DNA of 36,826 nucleotides from an uncultured Clostridia bacterium (GCA_945829235.1 CALZUA010000031.1:1-36826); one strand, 5' to 3'; positions 1 through 6,830 are shown, numbered from the stretch's first letter. The notes: generated from the letters alone by a model not told the origin. Numbers and translations: made by a program.

Positions 1-122
1 CGGCTCACCGAAGACGGCGACCGGTTCAGCATTCGGGCAATTGCCCGAATGCTGAACCCATGGGCTTTCAAAACTCTTGACAACTCCCTCTCTTCTGTGG
101 TAAAATGAGTGTAATGACACAT
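1..122 (-). CDS. IS30-family transposase, N-terminal part (runs off window)
   Basis: Read on the minus strand from an ATG at 122, the sequence encodes 40 residues starting MCHYTHFTTEERELSRVL and continuing through a helix-turn-helix (GFSIRAIARMLNRSPSSVS). The tract TTEER...L...G.SIR.IAR.L.RSPS.VSR is the classic N-terminal DNA-binding region of IS30-family DDE transposases, which cut and rejoin the element ends. A ribosome binding site (AGGAGGAG on the minus strand, about 123-135) precedes the ATG and a good promoter lies at 159-187. The catalytic domain lies beyond the left edge, so activity cannot be judged. The HTH codons form a 36-bp perfect palindrome, listed separately. The family call is firm; completeness is unknown. 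Confidence 0.85.
   Translation of the reverse strand, partial: MCHYTHFTTEERELSRVLKAHGFSIRAIARMLNRSPSSVS
23..58. repeat. 36-bp perfect palindrome inside the IS30 HTH coding region
   Basis: Positions 23-40 and 41-58 are exact reverse complements with no loop (each arm 18 bp, outer bases GGTTCAGC...GCTGAACC). The palindrome encodes GFSIRAIARMLN of the transposase HTH in frame, so it is constrained on both the protein and the nucleic acid level. It could form a cruciform or an mRNA hairpin early in the transposase message. Confidence 0.8.
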
Positions 123-158
123 ATTGCTCCTCCTGTTTATGGTTGTGTGGTTACTCCC

Positions 159-187
159 ATTATAACACGAGCTGCCTTATGTGTCAT
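159..187 (-). promoter_or_regulatory. Promoter of the IS30 transposase
   Basis: On the minus strand an ATGACA -35 box (plus positions 182-187) is followed by a 17-bp spacer and a perfect TATAAT -10 box (159-164). This sits about 37 bp upstream of the transposase ATG. Confidence 0.65.
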
Positions 188-292
188 TATTTTTTTCGAG
201 TGTTGCATTAATATTATAAATCTATCATCAAAAAATTCTAATATCTCCCGCTATGTATTAAGTGGAAAATTGTTATGAAAATAGAAAAATAC

Positions 293-306
293 TTTTCCGG
301 AAAACC
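293..306. promoter_or_regulatory. Palindromic motif TTTTCCGGAAAACC upstream of the AAA+ gene
   Basis: TTTTCCGGAAAA is a perfect 12-bp palindrome. The 15-mer TTTTCCGGAAAACCT recurs exactly at 6339-6353, upstream of the minus-strand gene at 6314. It lies about 17 bp upstream of the -35 box at 323. A shared operator for a dimeric regulator is possible but not shown. Apart from this motif and the promoter, I see no gene between 123 and 433. Confidence 0.35.
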
Positions 307-322
307 TGACAGTTTATAGCAA

Positions 323-351
323 TAGACAATTGGCGAATGTATGAGTATAAT
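323..351 (+). promoter_or_regulatory. Promoter of the AAA+ ATPase gene
   Basis: TAGACA (323-328), a 17-bp spacer and a perfect TATAAT (346-351) match a vegetative promoter. It leads to the gene starting at 434 with a leader of about 75 nt. Confidence 0.65.
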
Positions 352-433
352 ATAATTATAAAACAACAGAAGGACAAGCCTGAAAGTGAGAATCTGTTGA
401 CGCATTTATAAATTTATGGGGAGGATAAGTGCT

Positions 434-1648
434 ATGAGTAATTTGCAGGAGAATAAGGATATCAATGATAGAATTTCATTTTTGAATCTGCTGTCGAAAT
501 TTGATGCAGATGAACTCAACGAGATTATACATTTATATTGCAGCCACAAGCCCAACATAATACAAGATGAAAAAAACAATCATTTTGATAATACTGAAAT
601 TATCGATGCTTTGGACTCTGCTATTGATGATATTTATATTTCGGCAGGATTTCGTAAGGTGAAGATTTTTGACCGTTTGAAAGTGGGAGATTTCAACTCT
701 CAAATCCGTTCTTTCGGGGAATACAGTCATCAAAGAAGAAGTGAATTGTGGGATAAAATGCCCGAATATGCGTACCTTCCAAATGGCGATGTAAAGAATT
801 ATATTGAGAATGCGAAAGAAGTATGGGATAACAATGTTGTTGGATTAGGCGACATTTTTGAGAAAGTGCTGCTCCATATTATATCGTACTGTAAGACAGG
901 AAAAACTCGCCCATTGCTTTTAGTAGGACAGCCCGGCTGCGGAAAAACTACGGCGGCAAAGGTGTATGCGCAAATGCTTGATTTGGAGTGCTTCTTTGTT
1001 AATGCACCAAGAATGGGCAACTCGCATGGACTTTACGGAGATGCGGGTACATATAAGGATGCCGATTGCGGTGCTGTGGCAGAGGCAATGATAATAACAC
1101 ATTCCGGAAACCCAGTAATAATCATCGATGAAATTGATAAAGCCAGCGAAAAATTCACCCATGCCAACTGCAATCTTCAGAATGAGGCATTAAATCTTCT
1201 TGATGAGGGGGCAGAAGAATTCAGGGATAATTTTTTGAAAATTACATTTAATGCAAGCTACTGTCCTATTGTTTTGACTGCCAACGAAATTGATGACATT
1301 TCTCCACCGCTTGCTGACAGATGTGAAATAATCCGTTTCCCCGAATGTGATATGGAGCATATTGCCGATGTGTCGAAAAAGAATATTATCCCCAAATTGC
1401 TGAATAAACTTGACTGCCAGGAAGAAGTAATGATAGAGTATAGATTTGTGGATGATGTTGTTGCGGATATGTATAAAGATGGCATAAGAAGTATTCGGGC
1501 ATATCAGTCGGTCTTTGAGAACGCTATATCTTCTGCTTATCTTCGTTCTGTTATGAAAGAGCAAAGACAAGGCTTGTGCAGGGCAGATATTGAAAACGCC
1601 CTTAATAATACAATGAATAAGTACAAGCACAAGATAGGCTTCGGATAA
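434..1648 (+). CDS. AAA+ ATPase, Lon/MoxR-like
   Basis: A 404-residue AAA+ ATPase. I chose the ATG at 434, not the in-frame ATG at 416, because GGGGAGG (418-424) stands 9 nt before it. Residues 1-130 are a helical N-terminal region without a recognised domain. The AAA+ core has Walker A GQPGCGKTT (165-173), Walker B VIIIDEID (228-235), sensor-1 LTAN (281-284) and an arginine finger region LADRC (293-297), so all catalytic residues are present. The YGDAG segment after Walker A and the LNLLDEGAEEFRDN segment recall Lon-type ATPase modules, but no protease domain follows. Family members use ATP to remodel or unfold protein partners. It is transcribed towards a small zinc-finger gene 163 bp downstream that was broken by IS21. 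Substrate unknown. Confidence 0.85.
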   Translation: MSNLQENKDINDRISFLNLLSKFDADELNEIIHLYCSHKPNIIQDEKNNHFDNTEIIDALDSAIDDIYISAGFRKVKIFDRLKVGDFNSQIRSFGEYSHQRRSELWDKMPEYAYLPNGDVKNYIENAKEVWDNNVVGLGDIFEKVLLHIISYCKTGKTRPLLLVGQPGCGKTTAAKVYAQMLDLECFFVNAPRMGNSHGLYGDAGTYKDADCGAVAEAMIITHSGNPVIIIDEIDKASEKFTHANCNLQNEALNLLDEGAEEFRDNFLKITFNASYCPIVLTANEIDDISPPLADRCEIIRFPECDMEHIADVSKKNIIPKLLNKLDCQEEVMIEYRFVDDVVADMYKDGIRSIRAYQSVFENAISSAYLRSVMKEQRQGLCRADIENALNNTMNKYKHKIGFG

Positions 1649-1709
1649 TTGAATATGCAGTTTATTATATTTTTCCGGAATACTTCTTGCTTCGATTTGC
1701 TCATCGTGC

Positions 1710-1774
1710 AGAATTAATCGTGAAAATTATTTGTTCGCAATGTCAGCACGGTATGACCGGAGCACGATAATTCT
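1710..1774 (+). other. Possible structured leader before the zinc-finger gene
   Basis: AGAATTAATCGTG at 1710-1722 can pair with CACGATAATTCT at 1763-1774, leaving one bulged base, with about 40 nt between the arms. The stem ends 37 nt before the ATG at 1812. No stop-associated T tract follows, so it is not an obvious terminator. It could be a regulatory leader or simply a chance repeat. Confidence 0.3.
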
Positions 1775-1811
1775 CACGAGAAAATTGAAACCTTGAAAGG
1801 AGGTGAGTGAT

Positions 1812-1878
1812 ATGACACATAAATGTTCATGCTGCAGTGGTACAGGTTTGATGAAATGTCCGCGCTGTGATGGTACCG
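1812..1878 (+). pseudogene. DnaJ-type zinc-finger mini-protein, 5' part (split by IS21)
   Basis: Strong RBS AAAGGAGGTGAG precedes the ATG at 1812. The first 22 codons encode two CxxCxGxG knuckles, CSCCSGTG and CPRCDGTG, as in the cysteine-rich zinc domain of DnaJ. At 1878 the coding sequence meets the left end of an IS21 element; translation then runs into the element and stops at 1901, giving a 29-residue product. Joining 1812-1878 to 4383 onward, after removing the element and one copy of the 7-bp duplication, restores the frame and adds a third knuckle, CYYCGGDG. The restored protein is 41 residues up to a UGA at 4439, or 53 if the UGA is read. Role likely zinc binding and protein interaction, perhaps with the Hsp70-like proteins downstream (inference). 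An anti-TRAP-like role is an alternative. Confidence 0.8.
1872..1878. repeat. IS21 target-site duplication, left copy (GGTACCG)
   Basis: GGTACCG abuts the left end of the element and recurs at 4376-4382. A 7-bp direct repeat fits the 4-8 bp duplications made by IS21-family elements. Removing the element plus one copy restores the zinc-finger frame, which independently confirms the boundary. Confidence 0.85.
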
Positions 1879-1898
1879 TGCGTTTGTCAAGAAAAAAC

Positions 1899-1955
1899 TG
1901 AGCCACCTGCTAAAAAAATTTTGAGCCACCAAACGCCAGAAAAAAATTGAGCCAC
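1899..1955. repeat. Left terminal repeat array of IS21 (three TGAGCCAC copies)
   Basis: TGAGCCACC occurs at 1899-1907 and 1922-1930, and TGAGCCAC at 1948-1955, all in the same direction and spaced 23 and 26 bp apart. Repeated end motifs of this type are known binding sites for IS21 transposases. Confidence 0.75.
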
Positions 1956-1980
1956 ATTCGACCTAAAAGTTATTGCCAAA

Positions 1981-2037
1981 CGCTCATAGCCCCATTCTTG
2001 AGGGAGCGTAGCGACCGATGGAATGGGGCTATGAGCG
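1981..2037 (-). terminator. Long hairpin at the end of istB
   Basis: A perfect 17-bp stem is formed by 1981-1997 and 2021-2037 (CGCTCATAGCCCCATTC against its complement), with a 23-nt loop. It overlaps the istB stop codon. Beyond the stem on the minus strand the sequence is only mildly T-rich, so it may act as a terminator, an mRNA stabiliser or a block to outside transcription. Its CCCCATTC/GAATGGGG core is also found in the hairpin at 4506-4530. Confidence 0.5.
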
Positions 2038-2792
2038 GCGCGGCTGCCGCGCGTTCAGCGCCGTTTCCATGCGGTATGACGTCGTACAGTTCATATTGAG
2101 AATCTGCGAGTTGAAGGTCACGCGGTCAACCAGCGCCGCGACCATCATCTCGTTCTCGAAAAGTTGCGTCCACTGCGAAAACTCGAGGTTTGTGGTTATG
2201 ATGACGCTCGCACGCTCGGAGCGCTCGGAAATCACCTGAAACAGCAGCTCCGAACGACTCCGGTTGAACGTCAGATAACTCAATTCGTCAATTATCAGCA
2301 AGTCGAATTTGCTCAAAGACCTTTCGAGCTTGGACAATCGGCTCTCCTGAAGCGCCTCGGAAAGCTCGTTTGCAAGCGCCCCCGCCGTGCAAAAACGAAC
2401 CTTAAATCCGGCGCGGCAGGCGTTTATACCGAGCGCAATCGCAAGGTGAGTTTTCCCGCTGCCCGGGTTTCCGACCATAATCACGTTCTGCCGTTTCCCG
2501 ACAAAATCGCAGGTCGCCAGCTCGCGAATACAGCCCTCACTGACGTGCTCCAACCTATGCGAGTCAAACTCGTCAAGCGTCTTTATTGTGGGAAATTTCG
2601 CGGTTTTGATGCGCTTTTCCTGCGCCGTTTCTGGCGGTCATCAAGCTCGGTTTTCATCAATTTCAGCAAAAAATCCGCGTAACTCTCGCTCGGCTCAAGC
2701 TGCTGAATAACCTTTGAAAACTTGTTGAACGAAGGCAGTCGAAGCTGCTTCGCGTACAGCTTTATTAGCTCGCTCACCGCATTTTGTTCCAT
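2029..2792 (-). pseudogene. istB: istB, IS21 helper ATPase (frameshifted)
   Basis: IstB is the DnaA/AAA-like ATPase that assists IstA in transposition. The N-terminal part starts at an ATG at 2792 that overlaps the istA stop (TGATG), preceded by GAGGAGGTGA, and runs to a TAA at 2583. The C-terminal part, from about 2616 to 2029, is in the -1 frame and holds Walker A GNPGSGKTH, Walker B LLIIDELSY and the sensor ITTN. The two frames meet at the AAAA run that is TTTT at 2615-2618 on the plus strand. Adding one A there gives a continuous protein reading ...RRRKKRIKTAKFPTIKT. The break is a one-base deletion, a sequencing error, or less likely programmed -1 slippage. Combined length of about 254 residues is normal for IstB. 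Confidence 0.85.
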
Positions 2793-4258
2793 CAAATCAC
2801 CTCCTCTCGAAGAAGGTCATCGTACGGTTGAAGATGAGGTGAATTGACAGGAATGTTGTTTTGCTCAACCCGCTTGCAGAGCGCGTTCGCGCACTTTTCC
2901 TTACCGACACTCAAATCGAATTTCAGCATAAATTCTTCGTAATTTGCAGCCGAAATTGCGCTCATCGCAGCGTCAGGATTGTTGAGATAACACCGAATTA
3001 TCCGAACGACTTCCTTCGGATTTTTCAGCGTCAAGATAAACTCGTAAAACGGCTTTGGTAGCGTCTTTTTGACGGGCGCTGCGTCGTATACGCTGCGCGG
3101 TTTTCGCTCGATGATGTCTATGTAATGCTCCAAGCGAAAATTCGTTTCATCGTGCCGGTAATCCCGGTCGTACTCCGCGATAATTTTCCCGCGATAAACG
3201 AAAACCACGCGGTCGCCGTAGCCCTTAACCGTAACCGTTTTATTTGAGTACTGATACGGCACGGAATACTTGTTCCCGTCGAATTTCACAAGCGAAAAGC
3301 TGTCCACCTTATGCTCGACGGTTTTTGACGTGTCAAACCTATATGCAGACAGCGGAATATAGCTTTGCAAAGCCATTTTCGCCATTTCGCCAACGCTCAT
3401 CGGCTTGCCGGGAATTTTGTTTTTTCGGTATCCCAAGCATTTCTCGCGAAGATAATTGTTCAGCTCGTCAAGGCTCTCGAACCGCGGCAGCGGCACAAGA
3501 AAATTGCGCCTTGAAAAGCCCACCAGCCCTTCTACCAAGCCTTTTTCGTGACCTTGAGCGACGTTGCAGAAAACAGGCGTGAACGCATAATGCGCAGCCA
3601 TCGCCTTGTACTTGTCGGTCGCCACAGCGTTTGCGCCGAACCCGTCCTTTACAGCAACCTTTGCGTTGTCGAAAATGAGTTTTTTCGGGACGCCGCCGAA
3701 GTACTCGAAACCGTTCATAATGCCCTCGAGAAAGCTCTCCTCGTTTTGCCGAATAAACGCCATCACGAAAATATCCGCGCTGAAACACTCGCGCATGCAC
3801 CAGATGTTGACCTTGGTTTTGATGCCTTTCAGAAAGACCGTTGTTTCGCCCCAGTCTATCTGCACCGACTCACCCGGCTCGTAGGCAAGCGGCACAAAGC
3901 TTGTTGTTATGCGCTTTCTGCGCTCTGCAACCACCGCCCGCACCGCCGATTCGCAGCCCCGATAACCCTTTTCCTCGCATAGTCGCGTGAAAATTCTGTG
4001 CGCTGTGTGACGCTGTTTTTTCGGCGCAAGCTTGTCCTCATCAAGACATTCGTCTATGAATTTTAAATGCTCATCGGTCAGAACATCGTTTTTGCGTCCG
4101 CTGCCTTGCTTGCGTTCCCACGGCACCGTTGTTCCTTCCCAATACTTTTTGACGGTATTCCGCGATATCCTCAGCAGCCGCGCCGTTTGCCGCTGCCCGT
4201 ACCCGTATATTTCCCGACACCGCCTGATTTCTTCGTAAATCTCCACTGCTATTGCCAC
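2792..4258 (-). CDS. istA: IstA, IS21-family DDE transposase
   Basis: About 488 residues. An N-terminal helix-turn-helix (residues about 18-40, GYGQRQTARLLRISRNTVKKY) is followed by an integrase-type core with IDWGE (D135), IFDNAK (D197) and HEKGLVEG (E243 of KGLVE as the likely third acid). The C-terminal part has a small beta-barrel-like domain (about 335-385). It cuts the element ends and inserts them into target DNA with IstB. The start is a GTG; GTG at 4258 overlaps its own possible RBS, and the GTG at 4246 stands 11 nt from GAGGAG, so 4246 may be the true start. Family length is typical and the triad is intact. Confidence 0.92.
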   Translation of the reverse strand: MAIAVEIYEEIRRCREIYGYGQRQTARLLRISRNTVKKYWEGTTVPWERKQGSGRKNDVLTDEHLKFIDECLDEDKLAPKKQRHTAHRIFTRLCEEKGYRGCESAVRAVVAERRKRITTSFVPLAYEPGESVQIDWGETTVFLKGIKTKVNIWCMRECFSADIFVMAFIRQNEESFLEGIMNGFEYFGGVPKKLIFDNAKVAVKDGFGANAVATDKYKAMAAHYAFTPVFCNVAQGHEKGLVEGLVGFSRRNFLVPLPRFESLDELNNYLREKCLGYRKNKIPGKPMSVGEMAKMALQSYIPLSAYRFDTSKTVEHKVDSFSLVKFDGNKYSVPYQYSNKTVTVKGYGDRVVFVYRGKIIAEYDRDYRHDETNFRLEHYIDIIERKPRSVYDAAPVKKTLPKPFYEFILTLKNPKEVVRIIRCYLNNPDAAMSAISAANYEEFMLKFDLSVGKEKCANALCKRVEQNNIPVNSPHLQPYDDLLREEVI

Positions 4259-4313
4259 TCCTCTTTCCTCCCGTGTACCATTTCCTTCTATTATACACGA
4301 GATTTTTCCACAA

Positions 4314-4355
4314 GTGGCTCAGTTTTTTCTTGGCGTTTTAGGATTGGGTGGCTCA
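4314..4355. repeat. Right terminal repeats of IS21 (two inverted TGAGCCAC copies)
   Basis: GTGGCTCA at 4314-4321 and GGTGGCTCA at 4347-4355 are inverted copies of the left-end motif. The left copy is followed outward by the same AAGAAAAAAC-type tract that precedes the first left-end copy. They define the right end. Confidence 0.7.
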
Positions 4356-4375
4356 GGTTTATTTTAGCAAATATA

Positions 4376-4382
4376 GGTACCG
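4376..4382. repeat. IS21 target-site duplication, right copy (GGTACCG)
   Basis: Exact match to 1872-1878 and directly adjacent to the right end of the element. Confidence 0.85.
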
Positions 4383-4477
4383 GGACTTTTACCGACGGAT
4401 CAAAATGCTACTATTGTGGCGGCGATGGTAAGGTAGAGTGAAAAGCATGCGACGGCAGCGGCGAGATTGACGACTAA
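4383..4477 (+). pseudogene. DnaJ-type zinc-finger mini-protein, 3' part with in-frame UGA
   Basis: This is the continuation of the gene starting at 1812. It encodes GTFTDGSK and the third knuckle CYYCGGDG, then reaches TGA at 4439-4441. Translation past that TGA in the same frame gives KACDGSGEIDD and a TAA at 4475-4477. The TGA thus occupies exactly the first cysteine position of a fourth CxxCxGxG knuckle. A full four-knuckle protein would match the layout of the DnaJ cysteine-rich domain. The TGA is either a nonsense change of TGT/TGC in a gene already broken by IS21, or a selenocysteine codon; I see no convincing SECIS hairpin just after it. Confidence 0.7.
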
Positions 4478-4505
4478 CCCATACACATTTCTTTAAAACA
4501 AAAGT

Positions 4506-4530
4506 GTCCCCATTCCACTGGAATGGGGAC
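4506..4530 (-). terminator. Terminator of the minus-strand gene at 4611
   Basis: GTCCCCATTCC (4506-4516) pairs perfectly with GGAATGGGGAC (4520-4530) around a 3-nt loop. On the minus strand the stem is followed by a T-rich tract (complement of 4490-4505). It lies 80 bp after the stop of the gene ending at 4611. Confidence 0.75.
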
Positions 4531-4610
4531 ATCAGTCTGTGGAAAAACGTAATTATCTTCAGCTGAAACATAGGTACAGGGCGGACGCTTCAATTTGGAA
4601 TGAGGACGAA

Positions 4611-6314
4611 TTATGTGTCGGCATTAAAGGCATTCAACATCTTTTCTGCCTTTTCCCTGTATGCCTGCGACATAAGCGGTATTCTGTCTTTCAGCAGATG
4701 AATTGCATATTGCCTATATGTTGAGGCGAGCGGCTCACCTTCCTTGGACGATTTGCGGAGCAGATACATCTCGGCAAGGTCGTAGGCTGCATCGTGGAAA
4801 TTAAGTGACAGTGCTTTTTCGTAGTATTCGATAGCCTCATCGTCTCGGAAATTAAACGCATAGACTTTTCCCAGACTGTGGCAGGCGCTTGCGATTCCTT
4901 TATCTGCGGCATACTTGAGATATTCTTCGGCTTGCTTGTAATTGCCCTCGCTCATCAGGATTTCACCTAAATGCTGTTGTGCTTCGCGCTCGTCCAATTC
5001 TGCGGCGACATCCAGATAGTAACGCATCTCCTTCATTTCAGACTCCTTGAGCTTTTTTCCGAGTTTGAGCCTGTTGTGATAATAAACCGCGAGGTTAACC
5101 ATTGCGTTGATATTACCAAAGTGAATAGCTGTGTCAAGATAGTTTTTAGCTAAACCAAATCTCACCTTGTCAATATCCTTCTTCGGTACTTGTTCAATTC
5201 CCTGAATATACTCACCGAGAATCAGTTTGCCAAGACTGTTGAACGCTTTCGGGAATGACAAATCCTTTTTTGCTATGTACAAATAAAGCTTTAGTGCATA
5301 GACAACGCATTTATCTTTAGTATATTGTGTGACTTGACTTACCTCGTTGTCATCAAAAGAAAATCCGAGAATATAATCTCGCAGGTTAAGCTTATTGTTC
5401 GGGTCAAAGCGTTGACCGATAATTTCATCGTCATCAAGCTTTAGCCTGCTGTTAACGGTATCGCTGATTCTTTTATCAATTCCGATAATGTTGTCAACAT
5501 AACTGATTTTGTTTTCGTTAAGCTTGTGATTTTCAAACATAAATGCAATTTCCCACAGCGCATTTGATTCAGTGTCGGACTTTGCCGGTCTTCCGCCATT
5601 TGGGTCTTCGTGACGCAAGCCACTTGCAATTATAAAGTATTCCAAAGCGGTATCGGGATCCGTTTCATAGACATGGTTTGCGTATACCAAAGCAGCGTAT
5701 CCATGACCGCAGTCAGCCGCACATTTCATAAGCTTCATATGCATTGCGGTGGTTGGTGTGAGCGATAATGCTTCGCGGAAAAAACGCTCTGCGGTAAAAT
5801 GAGGAAGGTTGATTGCAATGTTGGCCAAAGCGTGAAGAAAAAGCAATCCCATAAAATTCAAGCGCTCGGATACTTTTTCTTCAGCAAAACACTCGATAAG
5901 TTCGGCTATCTCATCTTCTTTGAAGAACATGCTGTTGCTGCTCTCCATAAATGATTGAAGCAGCTCTCTGCCATTCATATTGCTTGAACCGCGGTCATAG
6001 GTGTTCCGAATAGCGCGTTCAAGAAAAGCGCAGTTCTTCATAACAATACAGCGAAATTCCTTCTGCTCAATGTTTGGCGGAATCATTCGGAGAGAATCAA
6101 TAGAGCCGTTGCCGGAAGCGAGTTTGTTGATTTGTTTGATTTCTGCAGACCAATCATTGGTATCAGGCAGGATCTTTTTCAGAATAGCATCGCGCGACGA
6201 GTACATCGACAAACTCGAAGAGCTGCGATGACCTTTGCTGAATGCGATGATTTCTGCGCACAGGTCACGCAAATTTATTCTGTCATAGGTGTTGTAGTCT
6301 TTTTCTCCGAACAT
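4611..6314 (-). CDS. TPR/Sel1-like helical repeat protein
   Basis: 567 residues from the ATG at 6314, chosen because GGAGGT (complement of 6322-6327) lies 7 nt upstream. The frame stays open to a TTG at 6392, but that extension lacks an RBS and overlaps the promoter at 6370-6398. The C-terminal half (from about residue 340) contains tetratricopeptide/Sel1-like units such as AINAMVNLAVYYHNRL, EAQQHLGEILMSEGNYKQAEEY and IASACHSLGKVYAFNFRDDEAIEYY. The N-terminal half is helical and unrecognised. Repeats of this kind make curved scaffolds for protein partners. It is the only non-transposon gene on the minus strand, transcribed away from the rest, with its own terminator. It may be a sensor or scaffold of the neighbouring system (inference). 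Confidence 0.75.
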   Translation of the reverse strand: MFGEKDYNTYDRINLRDLCAEIIAFSKGHRSSSSLSMYSSRDAILKKILPDTNDWSAEIKQINKLASGNGSIDSLRMIPPNIEQKEFRCIVMKNCAFLERAIRNTYDRGSSNMNGRELLQSFMESSNSMFFKEDEIAELIECFAEEKVSERLNFMGLLFLHALANIAINLPHFTAERFFREALSLTPTTAMHMKLMKCAADCGHGYAALVYANHVYETDPDTALEYFIIASGLRHEDPNGGRPAKSDTESNALWEIAFMFENHKLNENKISYVDNIIGIDKRISDTVNSRLKLDDDEIIGQRFDPNNKLNLRDYILGFSFDDNEVSQVTQYTKDKCVVYALKLYLYIAKKDLSFPKAFNSLGKLILGEYIQGIEQVPKKDIDKVRFGLAKNYLDTAIHFGNINAMVNLAVYYHNRLKLGKKLKESEMKEMRYYLDVAAELDEREAQQHLGEILMSEGNYKQAEEYLKYAADKGIASACHSLGKVYAFNFRDDEAIEYYEKALSLNFHDAAYDLAEMYLLRKSSKEGEPLASTYRQYAIHLLKDRIPLMSQAYREKAEKMLNAFNADT

Positions 6315-6336
6315 AGCTATTACCTCCGATTTCGTG

Positions 6337-6352
6337 GGTTTTCCGGAAAACC
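6337..6352. promoter_or_regulatory. Palindrome GGTTTTCCGGAAAACC upstream of the minus-strand TPR gene
   Basis: A perfect 16-bp palindrome lying 10 bp upstream of the RBS of the gene starting at 6314 and 18 bp from the plus-strand promoter. Its core with the flanking CCT repeats exactly at 293-307. It could be an operator controlling both directions. Confidence 0.4.
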
Positions 6353-6369
6353 TCATTGTTTTTGGGGAC

Positions 6370-6398
6370 TTGACTTGATATGGCTTTTTCAATATAAT
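6370..6398 (+). promoter_or_regulatory. Promoter for the 6455-7493 genes
   Basis: TTGACT (6370-6375), a 17-bp spacer and a perfect TATAAT (6393-6398). It points into the small gene at 6455 and the phosphoesterase behind it, and it argues against the longer N-terminus of the opposing gene. Confidence 0.75.
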
Positions 6399-6454
6399 GG
6401 ATATATAGAAAAGAAATAATATTTGGTTTGGAAATACATTATATCATCAAAATA

Positions 6455-6808
6455 ATGAAAAGTCAAGGGCTTTTTGGAAAGAAGGACAAATTGTTGGATA
6501 TTGATGAGTACATTTCCGGAGAAAAGCCGCTTTCAGCTTTGTCGGAATTGCTTGAGTTAACCGGAACGCAGGTTTTCTTTAAGACAGAGAAGACTGTGAT
6601 AAATGGATTGCCGATTAGTCGCCGTTCTGCCGAGCGGATTATGGAATATGCCGTTGAATCAAGAAGCATAGCGGCTTGGGAAACGCTTATATTAAAATTC
6701 TGGAAAATGCTTTCCGTTGATGAGCAGAGAAATATGAAGGCAGTTGCGTATGAAACGCTCGATAAAAATATGGTTGATAATTGGTTTGCGTCCATAACAG
6801 GAAATTGA
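6455..6808 (+). CDS. Small hypothetical protein
   Basis: 117 residues from the ATG at 6455 (an in-frame TTG at 6428 would add 9). No clear RBS precedes either start. The protein is soluble, mostly helical, and I do not recognise a family. It begins MKSQGLFGKKDKLLDIDEYIS and has a tryptophan-containing C-terminal half. It shares the promoter at 6370 with the metallophosphoesterase 22 bp downstream, so the two are probably co-expressed. Coding is supported by frame length, codon use and the promoter; function is unknown. Confidence 0.6.
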   Translation: MKSQGLFGKKDKLLDIDEYISGEKPLSALSELLELTGTQVFFKTEKTVINGLPISRRSAERIMEYAVESRSIAAWETLILKFWKMLSVDEQRNMKAVAYETLDKNMVDNWFASITGN

Positions 6809-6830
6809 AGTCTTTATCGGAGGAACGAAT

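Larger units (their letters stand above)
1..215 (-). mobile_element. Partial IS30-family insertion sequence, transposase-start end
   Basis: The transposase start, its RBS and its promoter fill 1-187. The AT-rich stretch ending near 205-215, whose minus strand contains ATTAATGCAACACTCG, probably holds the terminal inverted repeat. The exact end cannot be fixed because the other inverted repeat is outside the window. Right boundary is approximate. Confidence 0.6.
1879..4375 (-). mobile_element. IS21-family insertion sequence, complete, 2,497 bp
   Basis: The element carries istA and istB on the minus strand. Its outer 29 bp (1879-1907 and the complement of 4347-4375) match at 21 of 29 positions and contain the same TGAGCCACC core. 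Further copies of TGAGCCAC lie inside both ends. It is flanked by the 7-bp direct repeat GGTACCG. Its genes are richer in GC than the surrounding island, a sign of separate origin. istB carries a frameshift, so the copy may be unable to move by itself. Confidence 0.9.

Noticed and set aside
1190-1630. 146-codon open frame on the minus strand inside the AAA+ gene
   Set aside because: It is antisense to intact Walker and sensor motifs, has no RBS and encodes no recognisable protein.
3548-3982. Plus-strand open frames within istA
   Set aside because: They arise from the GC-rich codon use of istA; the minus strand encodes a clear DDE transposase.
6315-6392. N-terminal extension of the minus-strand TPR gene to a TTG at 6392
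   Set aside because: No RBS, overlap with a strong plus-strand promoter, and a good RBS exists for the ATG at 6314.
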